A stretch of 64,000 nucleotides of DNA from Panulirus ornatus (Eukaryota > Arthropoda > Malacostraca > Decapoda > Palinuridae). Shown piece after piece: positions 11,190-24,072 of the stretch (position 1 is the first letter of the stretch; each line of letters begins with the position of its first letter). The DNA lies in NCBI RefSeq assembly GCF_036320965.1, contig NC_092230.1:50445782-50509781 (forward strand), written 5' to 3'. The translations under genes and the position numbers were made by a program. The notes beneath the pieces were generated by a model, which worked only from the letters and a program-made list of their open reading frames with translations, was not told the DNA's origin and ran no database searches.

Positions 11190-14100
11190 GGTTGGGCGAG
11201 GCCAGCAGCCACACTTGACACCCTGACTGGTTGGTTGAGGCCAGCAGCCACACTTGACACCCTGACTGGTTGGTTGAGGATTGCAGCCACACTTGACACC
11301 CTGACTGGTTGGTTGAGGCCAGCAGCCACACTTGACACCCTGACTGGTTGGTTGAGGCCAGCAGCCACACTTGACACCCTGACTGGTTGGTTGAGGAATG
11401 CAGCCACACTTGACACCCTGACTGGTTGGTTGAGGCCAGCAGCCACACTTGACACCCTGACTGGTTGGTTGAGGAATGCAGCCACACTTGACACCCTGAC
11501 TGGTTGGTTGAGGCCAGCAGCCACACTTGACACCCTGACTGGTTGGTTGAGGCCAGCAGCCACACTTGACACCCTGACTGGTTGGTTGAGGATTGCAGCA
11601 ACACTTGACACCCTGACTGGTTGGTTGAGGCCAGCAGCCACACTTGACACCCTGACTGGTTGGTTGAGGCCAGCAGCCACACTTGACACCCTGACTGGTT
11701 GGTTGAGGATGCAGCACACTTGACACCCTGATGTTGGTTGAGGCAGCAGCACACTTGACACCTGACTGTTGGTTGAGGCAGCAGCCACACTGACACCCTG
11801 ATGGTTGGTTGAGGATGCAGCCACACTTGACACCCGACTGTGGTAGGCCAGCAGCCACACTGACACCCACTGTTGTTGAGGCCAGCAGCCACACTTGACA
11901 CCTGACTGGTTGGTTGAGGAGCAGCCACACTTGACACCCTGATGTTGGTTGAGGAGCAGCCACACTTGACACCCGACTGTTGGTTGAGGAGCAGCACACT
12001 TGACACCTGACTGGTGGTTGAGGAAGCAGCCACACTTGACACCTGACTGGTTGGTGAGGCCAGCAGCCACACTTGACACCTGACTGGTTGGTTGAGGCCA
12101 GCAGCCACACTTGACACCCTGACTGGTTGGTTGAGGCCAGCAGCCACACTTGACACCCTGACTGTTGGTTGAGGCAGCAGCCACACTTGACACCCTGACT
12201 GGTTGTTGAGCAGCAGCCACACTTGACACCCTGACTGTTGGTGAGAGCAGCCACACTTGACACCCTGACTGGTTGTTGAGGAGCAGCCACACTTGAACCT
12301 GACTGGTTGGTTGAGCCAGCAGCCACACTTGACACCCTGATGGTTGTTAGGAGCAGCCACACCATTGGACAACTACCTGACTGGTTGGTTGAGGAGCAGC
12401 CACACTTGACACCCTGACTGGTTGGTTGAGGCCAGCAGCCACACTTGACACCCTGACTGGTTGGTTGAGGATTAGCAGCCACACTTGACACCCTGACTGG
12501 TTGGTTGAGGCCAGCAGCCACACTTGACACCCTGACTGGTTGGTTGAGGCCAGCAGCCACACTTGACACCCTGACTGGTTGGTTGAGATTGCAGCCACAC
12601 TTGACACCCTGACTGGTTGGTTGAGCCAGCAGCCACACTTGACACCCTGACTGGTTGGTTGAGGCCAGCAGCCACACTTGACACCCTGACTGGTTGGTTG
12701 AGGCCAGCAGCCACACTTGACACCCTGACTGGTTGGTTGAGGCCAGCAGCCACACTTGACACCCTGACTGGTTGGTTGAGGCCAGCAGCCACACTTGACA
12801 CCTGACTGGTTGGTTGAGGCCAGCAGCCACACTTGACACCCCTGACTGGTTGGTTGAGGCCAGCAGCCACACTTGACACCCTGACTGGTTGGTTGAGGCC
12901 TGCAGCCACACTTGACAAACCCTGACTGGTTGGTTGAGGCCATGCAGCCACACTTGACACCCTGACTGGTTGGTTGAGGCCAGCAGCCACACTTGACACC
13001 CTGACTGGTTGGTTGAGGATGCAGCCACACTTGACACCCTGACTGGTTGGTTGAGGCCAGCAGCACTTGACACCCTGACTGGTTGGTTGAGGCCAGCAGC
13101 CACACTTGACACCCTGACTGGTTGGTTGAGGCCATGCAGCCACACTTGACACCCTGACTGGTTGGTTGAGGCCAGCACACTGACACCTGACTTAAGAGCC
13201 TGACCTGTGTTAGCCACATCTTGACACCTTAACTGGTGGTTGAGGCCAAAGAAGCACTTACACCTTCACTTGTTAGAGGATTGACCCGAGGTCTTGGTTG
13301 AGCAGCATGCCACACTTGAACACCATGACTGGTTGTTGAGGCCAGCAGCCACACTTGAACACCCTGACTGTTGGTTGAGGCCACAGCCAACACTTGACAC
13401 TTTGACACAGCCCACTTGACACCTGATGTTTGAGTACTTGCAGCCACACTTGACACTGATGTTGGTTGAGCAGCAGCCACACTGACACCCTGATGGTTGT
13501 GAGGCCAGCAGCCACACTTGACACCCTGACTGGTTGGTTGAGGCCAGCAGCCACACTTGACACCCTGACTGGTTGGTTGAGGCCAGCAGCCACACTTGAC
13601 ATCCTGACTGGTTGGTTGAGGCCAGCAGCCACACTTGACACCCTGACTGGTTGGTTGAGGCCAGCAGCCACACTTGACACCCTGACTGGTTGGTTGAGGA
13701 TTGCAGCCACACTTGACACCCTGACTGGTTGGTTGAGGATGCAGCCACACTTGACACCCTGACTGGTTGGTTGAGGCCAGCAGCCACACTTGACACCCTG
13801 ACTGGTTGGTTGAGGCCAGCAGCCACACTTGACACCCTGACTGGTTGGTTGAGGCCAGCAGCCACACTTGACACCCTGACTGGTTGGTTGAGGCCAGCAG
13901 CCACACTTGACACCCTGACTGGTTGGTTGAGGCCAGCAGCCACACTTGACACCCTGACTGGTTGGTTGAGGAATGCAGCCACACTTGACACCCTGACTGG
14001 TTGGTTGAGGAATGCAGCCACACTTGACACCCTGACTGGTTGGTTGAGGCCAGCAGCCACACTTGACACCGTGACTGGTTGGTTGAGGCCAGCAGCCACA

Positions 14101-14391
14101 CTTGACACCCTGACTGGTTGGTTGAGGATTGCAGCCACACTTGACACCCTGACTGGTTGGTTGAGGAATGCAGCCACACTTGACACCCTGACTGGTTGGT
14201 TGAGGCCAGCAGCCACACTTGACACCCTGACTGGTTGGTTGAGGCCAGCAGCCACACTTGACACCCTGACTGGTTGGTTGAGGATTGCAGCCACACTTGA
14301 CACCCTGACTGGTTGGTTGAGGCCAGCAGCCACACTTGACACCCTGACTGGTTGGTTGAGGCCAGCAGCCACACTTGACACCCTGACTTAT
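11190..14391. repeat. 39-bp minisatellite array
   Basis: About 80 units with core CCACACTTGACACCCTGACT followed by GGTTGGTTGAGG and a variable CCAGCAG / ATTGCAG / AATGCAG block. The unit is a multiple of three and stop-free in several frames, so long meaningless frames appear on both strands. Units are near-perfect at both ends. Around 11700-12370 and 13190-13510 they carry many one- or two-base deletions. Confidence 0.97.
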
Positions 14392-14639
14392 AAAAGCTGT
14401 GGATGCCATGGTAACCTTGTGCCCTTCTAGCATTCAGTTTGCCTTTCAAAGACGTAGTGAAAGAAAGACTTACAACGTTTCAACTTATATGATAGTATTG
14501 ATCACCGAAGGTTCTTACTAGCTGCTTCTTTATGTTACAATATAAATATAACATATCACTTGTTATATAATGAGTGCACATATATTCAAAAGTGATGATC
14601 ATTAATCTCCAAATTACTATGATGATTACTACACAACAC
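14392..14639. other. Single-copy spacer between arrays
   Basis: Roughly 250 bp of AT-rich sequence with no frame or element recognised. Confidence 0.5.
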
Positions 14640-16860
14640 TGTGATCATTACTTCACACATCACTATGATCATTACTTCACACATCACTATGATCATTACT
14701 CCACACATCACTATGATCATTACTCCACACATCACTATGATCATTACTCCACACATCACTATGATCATTACTTCACACATCACTATGATCATTACTTCAC
14801 ACATCACTATGATCATTACTCCACACATCACTATGATCATTACTCCACACATCACTATGATCATTACTCCACATATCACTATGATCATTGCTCTACACAT
14901 CACTATGATCATTACTCCACACATCACTATGATCATTACTCCACACATCACTATGATCATTACTCCACACATCACTATGATCATTACTCCACATATCACT
15001 ATGATCATTGCTCTACACATCACTATGATCATTACTCCACACATCACTATGATCATTACTCCACACATCACTATGATCATTACTCCACACATCACTATGA
15101 TCATTACTCCACACATCACTATGATCATTGCTCTACACATCACTATGATCATATCTCCACAGATCACTATGATCATTGCTCTACACACCACTGTGATCAT
15201 TACTCCACACATCACTATGATCATTACTCCACACATCACTATGATCATTACTCCACACATCAATATGATAATTACTCCACACATCACTATGATCATTACT
15301 CCACACATCACTATGATCATTACTCTTCACATCACTATGATCATTACTCCACACATCACTATGATCATTACTCCACACATCACTATGATCATTACTCTAC
15401 ACATCACTATGATCATTACTCCACACATCACTATGATCATTATTCTTCACATCACTATGATCATTACTCCACACATCACTATGATCATAACTCCACACAT
15501 CACTATGATCATTACTCCACACATCACTATGATCATTACTCCACACATCACTATGATCATTACTCTACACATCACTATGATCATTATTCCACACATCACT
15601 ATGATCATTGCTCTACACATCACTATGATCATTACTCCACACATCACTATGATCATTACTCCACACATCACTATGATCATTACTCTACACATCACTATGA
15701 TCATTACTCCACACATCACTATGGTCATTGCTCTACACATCACTATGATCATTACTCCACACATCACTATGATCATTACTCCACACATCACTATGATCAT
15801 TACTCTACACATCACTATGATCATTATTCCACACATCACTATGATCATTGCTCTACACATCACTATGATCATTACTCCACACATCACTATGATCATTACT
15901 CCACACATCACTATGATCATTACTCTACACATCACTATGATCATTATTCCACACATCACTATGATCATTGCTCTACACATCACTATGATCATTACTCCAC
16001 ACATCACTATGATCATTACTCCACACATCACTATGATTATTACTCCACACATCACTATGATCATTACTCTACACATCACTATGATCATTACTCCACACAT
16101 CACTATGATCATTACTCCACACATCACTATGATCATTACACATCACTATGATCATTACTCCACACATCACTATGATCATTACTCTACACATCACTATGAT
16201 CATTACTCCACACATCACTATGATCATTACTCCACACATCACTATGATCATTACTCCACACATCACTATGATCATTACTCCACACATCACTATGATCATT
16301 ACTCCCACATCACTATGATCATTACTCACACATCACTATGATCATTACTCCACACATCACTATGATCATTACTCCACACATCACTATGATCATTACTCCA
16401 CACATCACTATGATCATTACTCCACACATCACTATGATCATTACTCCACACATCACTATGATCATTACTCTACACATCACTATGATCATTACTCCACACA
16501 TCACTATGATCATTACTCCACACATCACTATGATCATTACTCTCACATCACTATGATCATTACTCCACACATCACTATGATCATTACTCACACATCACTA
16601 TGATCATTACTCACAATCACTATGATCATTACTCACACATCACTATGATCATTACTCCACACATCACTATGATCATTACTCCACACATCACTATGATCAT
16701 TACTCCACTCATCACTATGATCATTACTCCACACATCACTATGATCATTACTCACACATCATAGATCATTACTCAACATCACAGATCATTACTCCACACA
16801 TCACTATGATACATATCACCCACACATCACTATGACAGTACTCCACACTAAGTCACTCAC
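14640..16860. repeat. 24-bp minisatellite array
   Basis: About 92 units with core ATCACTATGATCATTACTCC plus ACAC. Each unit carries the 8-bp palindrome ATGATCAT. It encodes only a periodic HHYDHYST-type frame. The right end (16740-16860) decays with many small deletions. Confidence 0.97.
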
Positions 16861-19800
16861 ACATGTGATCTACATCACCACAGTCAGTGAGCTACAGGTC
16901 AACCACAGTGAGTGAGGCTACAGGCACACCACTAGTGAGGTGAGGCTACAGGGTCAACCACATGAGGTGAGGCTACAGGGCAACCACAGTGAGTGAGCTA
17001 CGGTCAACCACAGTGAGGTGAGGCTACAGGTCACACAGTGAGTGAGCTACAGGGTCAACCACAGCGATGAGCTACAGGTCAACCACAGTGAGGTGAGGTA
17101 CAGGTCAACCACAGTGAGGTGAGGCTACATGGTCAACCACAGTGAGGTGAGGCTACAGGGTCAACCACAGTGAGGTGAGGCTACAGGGTCAACCACAGTG
17201 AGGTGAGGCTACGGGGTCAACCACAGTGAGGTGAGGCTACAGGGTCAACCACAGTGAGGTGAGGCTACAGGGTCAACCACAGTGAGGTGAGGCTACAGGG
17301 TCAACCACAGTGAGGTGAGGCTACAGGGTCAACCACAGTGAGGTGAGGCTACAGGGTCAACCACAGTGAGGTGAGGCTACAGGGTCAACCACAGTGAGGT
17401 GAGGCTACAGGGTCACCACAGTGAGATGAAGCGACAGGGTCAACCACAGTGAGGTGAGGTACAGGGTCAACCACAGTGAGGTGAGGTTACAGGGTCAACC
17501 ACAGTAAGGTGAGGCTACAGGGTCAACCACAGTGAGGTGAGGCTACAGGGTCAACCACAGTGAGGTGAGGCTACAGGGTCAACCACAGTAGGTGAGGCTA
17601 CAGGGTCAACCCAGTGAGGTGAGGCTACAGGGTCAACCACAGTGAGATGAAGCGACAGGGTTAACTACAAGGAGGTGAGGCTACAGGGTCAACCACAGTG
17701 AGGTGAGGCTACAGGGTCAACAACAGTGAGGTGAGGCTACAGGGTCAACCACAGTGAGGTGAGGCTACAGGGTCAACCACAGTGAGGTGAGGCTACAGGG
17801 TCAACCACAGTGATTGAGCGACAGGGTTAACCACAGTGAGGTGAGGCTACAGGGTCAACCACAGTGAGTAGCACAGGTGCAACAGGTGAGGCTACAGGGT
17901 CACCCCCAGTGAGGTGAGGCTACAGGGTCAACCGCAGTGAGATGAAGCGACAGGGTCAACCACAGTCAGGTGAGGCTACATTGTAAACCACAGTCAGGTG
18001 AGGCTGCAGGGTCAACCACAGTGAGGTGAGGCTACAGGGTCACCCACAGTAAGGTGAGGCTACAGGGTCACCCAGAGTGAGGTGAGGCTACAGGGTCAAC
18101 CACAAGGAGGTGAGGCTACAGGGTCAACTACAGTGAGGTGAGGCTACAGGGTCAACCACAGTGAGGTGAGGCTACATGGTACACCACAGTAAAGTGAGAA
18201 TACAGGGTCAACCACAGTGAGGTCAGGCTACAGGGTCACCCACAGTGAGGTGAGGCTACAGGGTCAACTGAAGTGAGGTGAGGCTACAGGGTCAACCATA
18301 GTGAGGTGAGGCTACAGGGTCAACCACAGTGAGGTGAAGCTACAGGGTCAACCACAGTGAGGTGAGGCTACAGGGTCACCCACAGTAAGGTGAGGCTACA
18401 GGGTCAACCACAGTGAGGTGAGGCTACAGGGTCAACCACAGTAAGGTGAGGCTACAGGATCAACCACAGTGAGGTGCTACAGGGTCACCCACAGTAAGGT
18501 GAGGCTACAGGGTCACCACAGTAAGGTGAGGCTACAGAGTCAACCACAGTGAGGTGAGGCGACAGGGTCACCCACAGTGAGGTGAGGCTACAGGGTCAAC
18601 CACAGTGAGATGAAGCTATAGGGTCAACCATAGTGAGGTGAGCCTACAGGGTCACCCACAGTGAGGTGAGGCTACAGGGTCACCCACAGTAAGGTGAGGC
18701 TACAGGGTCACCCACAGTGAGGTGAGGCTACAGGGTCACCCACAGTAAGGTGAGGCTACAGGGTCACCCACAGTGAGGTGAGGCTACAGGGTCAACCACA
18801 GTGAGGTGAGGCTACAGGGTCACCCACAGTGAGGTGAGGCTACAGGGTCAACCACAGTGAGGTGAGGCTACAGGGTCAACCGCAAGGAGGTGAGGCTACA
18901 GGGTCACCCACAGTAAGGTGAGGCTACAGAGTCAACCACAGTGAGGTGAGGCTACTGGGTTACCCACAGTGAGGTGAGGCTACAGGGTCAACCACAGTGA
19001 GATGAAGCTACAGGGTCAACCACAGTGAGATGAAGCTATAGGGTCAACCACAGTGAGGTGAGGCTACAGGGTCAACCATAGTGAGGTGAGGCTACAGAGT
19101 CAACCACAGTGAGGTGAGGCAACAGGGTCAACCGCAAGGTGAGGCTACAGGGTCATCCACAGTAAGGTGAGGCTACAGGGTCAACCGCAGTGAGGTGAGG
19201 CTACAGGGTCACCCACAGTGAGGTGAGGCTACAGGGTCAACCGCAAGGTGAGGCTACAGGGTCATCCACAGTAAGGTGAGGCTAAAGGGTCAACCGCAGT
19301 GAGGTGAGGCTACAGGGTCAACCACAGTGAGATGAAGCTATAGGGTCAACCACAGTGAGGTGAGGCTACAGGGTCAACCACAGTGAGGTGAGGCTACAGG
19401 GTCAACCATAGTGAGGTGAGGCTACAGGGTCAACCATAGTGAGGTGAGGCTACTGAGTCAACCACAGTGTGGTGAGGCTACAGGGTCAACCACAGTAAGG
19501 TGTGGCTACAGGGTCAACCACAGTGAGGTGAGGCTACAGGGTCAACCAGAGTGAGGTGAGGCTACAGAGTCAGCCACAGTGTGGTGAGGCTACAGGGTCA
19601 ACCATAGTGAGGTGAGGCTATAGGGTCAACCACAGTGTGGTGAGGCTAGAGGGTCAACTATTGTGAGGTGAGGCTACAGGGTCAACCATAGTGAGGTGAG
19701 GCTATAGGGTCAACCTTAGTGAGGTGAGGCTACAGGGTCAACCACAGTGAGGTGAGGCTACAGGGTCAACCACAAGGAGGTGAGGCTACAGGGTCAACCA

Positions 19801-21310
19801 CAGTGAGGTGAGGCTACAGGGTCAACCACAAGGAGGTGAGGCTACAGGGTCACCCACAGTGAGGTGAGGTTACAGGGTCAACCACAGTGAGGTGAGGCTA
19901 CAGGGTCAACCACAGTGAGGTGAGGCTACAGGGTCAACCACAAGGAGGTGAGGCTACAGGGTCAACCACAGTGAGGTGAGGCTACAGGGTCAACCACAGT
20001 GAGGTGAGGCTACAGGGTCACCCACAGTGAGGTGAGGCTACAGGGTCAACCACAGTGAGGTGAGGCTACAGGGTCACCCACAGTGAGGTGAGGCTACAGA
20101 GTCAGCTATAGTGAGGTGAGGCTACAGGGTCAACCATAGTGAGGTGAGGCTACAGGGTCAACCACAGTGAGGTGAGGCTACAGAGTCTTCCACAGTGAGG
20201 TGAGGCTACAGGGTCAACCACAAGGAGGTGAGGCTACATGGTCGACCACAGTGAGGTGAGGCTGCAGGGTCAACCACAGTGAGGTGAGGCTACAGGGTCA
20301 ACCAAAGTGAGGTGAGGCTACAGGGTCAACCACAAGGAGGTGAGGCTACATGGTCGACCACAGTGAGGTGAGGCTACAGGGTCAACCATGGTGAGGTGAG
20401 GCTATAGGGTCAACCAAAGTGAGGTGAGGCTACAGGGTCAACCACAAGGAGGTGAGGCTACATGGTCGACCACAGTGAGGTGAGGCTGCAGGGTCAACCA
20501 GAGTGAGGTGAGGCTACAGGGTCAACCACAGTGAGGTAAGGCTACAGGGTCAATCACAGTGAGGTGAGGCTACGGGGCAACCACAAGGAGGTGAGGCTAC
20601 AGGGTCAACCACAGTGAGGTGAGGCTAAATGGTCAGCCACAGTGAGGTGAGGCTACAGGGTCAACCAGAGTGAGGTGAGGCTACAGGGTCAACCTTAGTG
20701 TGGTGAGGCTTCAGAGTCAGCCACAGTGAGGTGAGGCTACAGGGTCAACCAGAGTGAGGTGAGGCTACAGGGTCAACCAGAGTGAGGTGAGGCTACGGGG
20801 TCAACCACAGTGAGGTGAGGCTACAGGGTCAACCACAGTGAGGTGAGGCCACAGGGTCAACCACGGTGAGGTGAGGCTACGGGGTCAACCAGAGTGAGGT
20901 GAGGCTACAGGGTCAACCAGAGTGAGGTGAGGGTACAGGGTCAACCAGAGTGAGGTGAGGGTACAGGGTCAACCACAGTGAGGTGAGGCTACAGGGTCAA
21001 CCAGAGTGAGGTGAGGCTACAGGGTCAACCACAGTGTGGTGAGGCTTCAGAGTCAGCCACAGTGAGGTGAGGCTACAGGGTCAACCAGAGTGAGGTGAGG
21101 CTACAGGGTCAACCAGAGTGAGGTGAGGCTACGGGGTCAACCACAGTGAGGTGAGGCTACAGGGTCAACCAGAGTGAGGTGAGGCTACAGGGTCAACCAC
21201 AGTGAGGTGAGGCTACGGGGTCAACCACAGTGAGGTGAGGCTACGGGGTCAACCACAGTGTGGTGAGGCTACAGGGTCAGCCACAGTGTGGTGAGACTGC
21301 AGGTTCAACC
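16861..21310. repeat. 28-bp minisatellite array
   Basis: About 155-160 units with core AGGTGAGGCTACAGGGTCAA plus CCACAGTG and many point variants (for example CACAAGGAGG, CCATAGTG, CCAGAGTG). The first 250 bp is indel-rich. At 28 bp it is not a codon multiple and stops fall in all frames. Confidence 0.97.
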
Positions 21311-21423
21311 GCAGGGAAATGAGAGTAGAGCAAGGGTTAGGTAGAGTTTTACTGTCCTCTATAACGAGGGTTAGGTAGAGTTCAACTGTCCCTATTAACT
21401 AGGGGAGTAGGTAGAGACACCTT
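21311..21423. other. Short spacer with a degenerate 'gggttaggtagag' repeat
   Basis: Three loose copies of a GTTAGGTAGAG-containing segment link the 28-bp and 49-bp arrays. Nothing else is seen. Confidence 0.5.
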
Positions 21424-22851
21424 ACCCTCAGGTCACAGGTCATTATAACCATCACTGGATACATGACACTTTACCCTCAGGTCACAGGTCATTATAACCA
21501 TTACCGGATACATGACACTTTACCCTCAGGTCACAGGTCATTATTACCATCACAGGATACATGACACCTTACCCTCAGGTCACAGGTCATTATAACCATT
21601 ACCGGATACATGACACTTTACCCTCAGGTCACAGGTCATTATAACCATCACAGGATACATGACACCTTACCCTCAGGTCACAGGTCATTATAACCATTAC
21701 CGGATACATGACACTTTACCCTCAGGTCACAGGTCATTATAACCATCACGGATACATGACACTTTACCCTCAGGTCACAGGTCATTATAACCATCACAGG
21801 ATACATGACACCTTACCCTCAGGTCACAGGTCATTATAACCATTACCGGATACATGACACTTTACCCTCAGGTCACAGGTCATTATAACCATCACAGGAT
21901 ACATGACACCTTACCCTCAGGTCACAGGTCATTATAACCATTACCGGATACATGACACTTTACCCTCAGGTCACAGGTCATTATAACCATCACAGGATAC
22001 ATGACACTTACCCTCAGGTCACAGGTCATTATAACCATCACAGGATACATGACACTTACCCTCAGGTCACAGGTCATTATAACCATCACAGGATACATGA
22101 CACCTTACCCTCAGGTCACAGGTCATTATAACCATCACAGGATACATGACACCTTACCCTCAGGTCACAGGTCATTATAACCATCACAGGATACATGACA
22201 CCTTACCCTCAGGTCACAGGTCATTATAACCATCACAGGATACATGACACATTACCCTCAGGTCACAGGTCATTATAACCATCACAGGATACATGACACT
22301 TTACCCTCAGGTCACAGGTCATTATAACCATTACAGTATACATGACACTTTACCCTCAGGTCACAGGTCATTATAACCATCACAGGATACATGACACTTT
22401 ACCCTCAGGTCACAGGTCATTATAACCATCACTGGATACATGACACTTTACCCTCAGGTCACAGGTCATTATAACCATCACAGGATACATGACACCTTAC
22501 CCTCAGGTCACAGGTCATTATAACCATTACAGGATACATGACACTTACCCTCAGGTCACAGGTCATTATAACCATCACAGGATACATGACACCTTACCCT
22601 CAGGTCACAGGTCATTATAACCATTACAGGATACATGACACTTTACCCTCAGGTCACAGGTCATTATAACCATCACAGGATACATGACACTTTACCCTCA
22701 GGTCACAGGTCATTATAACCATCACAGGATACATGACACCTTACCCTCAGGTCACAGGTCATTATAACCATCACAGGATACATGACACCTTACCCTCAGG
22801 TCACAGGTCATTATAACCATCACAGGATACATGACACCTTTCCCTTAGGGT
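21424..22851. repeat. 49-bp array with a perfect DR1 motif per unit
   Basis: About 29 units with core CTCAGGTCACAGGTCATTAT. Each contains AGGTCA-C-AGGTCA, a direct repeat of the nuclear-receptor half-site with one-base spacing. In the first third, units alternate between a CATTACCGG/CACTTT and a CATCACAGG/CACCTT version, giving a roughly 98-bp higher-order dimer. Later units are mostly of one kind. The array ends about 7.5 kb upstream of the ACP TATA box. Confidence 0.95.
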
Positions 22852-23085
22852 ACAGCAACACCATTCATACTGATGTCATTTATAGAGATTTACTTTATAA
22901 AGATGTCAGGAGAGTGGCGGTAACAACCATGTGTACACCAGAGTTACACAGGTTACATAGTAATGTCCTCTGACGTCAAGACGTCCACACTCCAGAAGGT
23001 TTCCTCTGTAGACTCATCTCAATGGGACTGACCCTGGGGCCTCACTGGGGCTGCCTTTGTGGTCTCATCTCAATGGAGTGATGTG
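22852..23085. other. Single-copy spacer
   Basis: About 230 bp of mixed sequence between arrays. The short frame at 22782-22973 mostly overlaps repeat and shows no known domain. Confidence 0.5.
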
Positions 23086-24072
23086 TGGGTGTTCCTGTGG
23101 GTGGTGTTTGGGTGTGCCTGTGGGTGATGTGTGAGTGTGCCTCTGGGTAGTGTGTGGGTGTGCCGTTGGGTGGTGTGTGTTTGTGTGTGCTTGTGGGTGA
23201 TGTCTGGGTGTGCCTGTGGGTGGTGTGTGGGTGTGCCTTGGGTGATGTGTGGGCGTGCCTGTGGGTGAAGTGTGGGTGTGCCTGTGGGTGGTGTTTGGGT
23301 GTGCCTGTGAGTGGTGTGTGGGTGTGCCTGTGGATGGTGTGTGGATGTGCCTGTGGGTGGTGTGTGGGTGTGCCTGTGGGTGGTGTTTGGGTGTGCCTGT
23401 GGGTGGTGTGTGGGTGTGCCTTGGGTGATGTGTGGGCGTGCCTGTGGGTGAAGTGTGGGTGTGCCTGTGGGTGGTGTTTGGGTGTGCCTGTGGGTGGTAT
23501 TTGGGTGTGCATGTGGCTGGTGTGTGGATGTGCCTGTGGGGGTGTGTGGGTGTGCCTGTGGGTGATGTGTGGGTGTGCCTTGGGTGATGTGTGGGCGTGC
23601 CTGTGGGTGAAGTGTGGGTGTGCCTGTGAGTGATGTGTGGGTGTGCCTGTGGGTGGTGTTTGGGTGTGCCTGTGGGTGGTGTGTGGGTGTGCCTGTGGGT
23701 GATGTGTGGGTGTGTCTGTGGGTGATGTGTGGGTGTGCCTGTGGGTGGTGTGTGGGTGTCCCTGTGGGGGTGTTTGGGTGTGCTTGTGCGGTGTGTTTGG
23801 ATGTGCCTGTGGCAGATGTGTGGGTGTGCCTGTGGGTGGTGTGTGGATGTTTCTGTGGGTGGTGTGTGGATGTACCTGTGGGTGGTGTTTGGGTGTGCCT
23901 GTGGGTGGTGTTTGTGTGTGCCTGTGGGTGGTGTTGGTGTGCCTTTGAGTGCTATGTGGGTGTGCCTGTGGGTGGTGTTTGGGTGTGCCTGTGGGTGATG
24001 TGTAGGTGTGCCTGTGGGTGGTGTGTGTGTGTGCCTGTGGATGATGTCTGGGTGTGGCTGTGGTGTGTGTGT
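23086..24072. repeat. 23-bp minisatellite, left block
   Basis: About 42 imperfect units with core TGTGGGTGTGCCTGTGGGTG and length variants of 21-24 bp. The same family resumes at 28290, so the material from 24073 to 28289 interrupts one array. Confidence 0.93.

Noticed and set aside
11109..14449. 702-, 406- and 386-residue Gln/Cys/Trp-rich frames
   Set aside because: The 39-bp unit is a codon multiple without stops in several frames; frames exist on both strands and shift at each indel.
14574..16341. 525- and 566-residue periodic frames (HHYDHYST and ITMIITPH types)
   Set aside because: Produced by a 24-bp unit; two plus-strand frames and one minus-strand frame are open together, so there is no coding selection.
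16861..21310. GGGTCA and AGGTGA half-sites and AACCACAG in the 28-bp array as regulatory sites
   Set aside because: Spacing between half-sites is not a standard direct repeat and the motifs are too short to stand out, unlike the exact DR1 in the 49-bp array.
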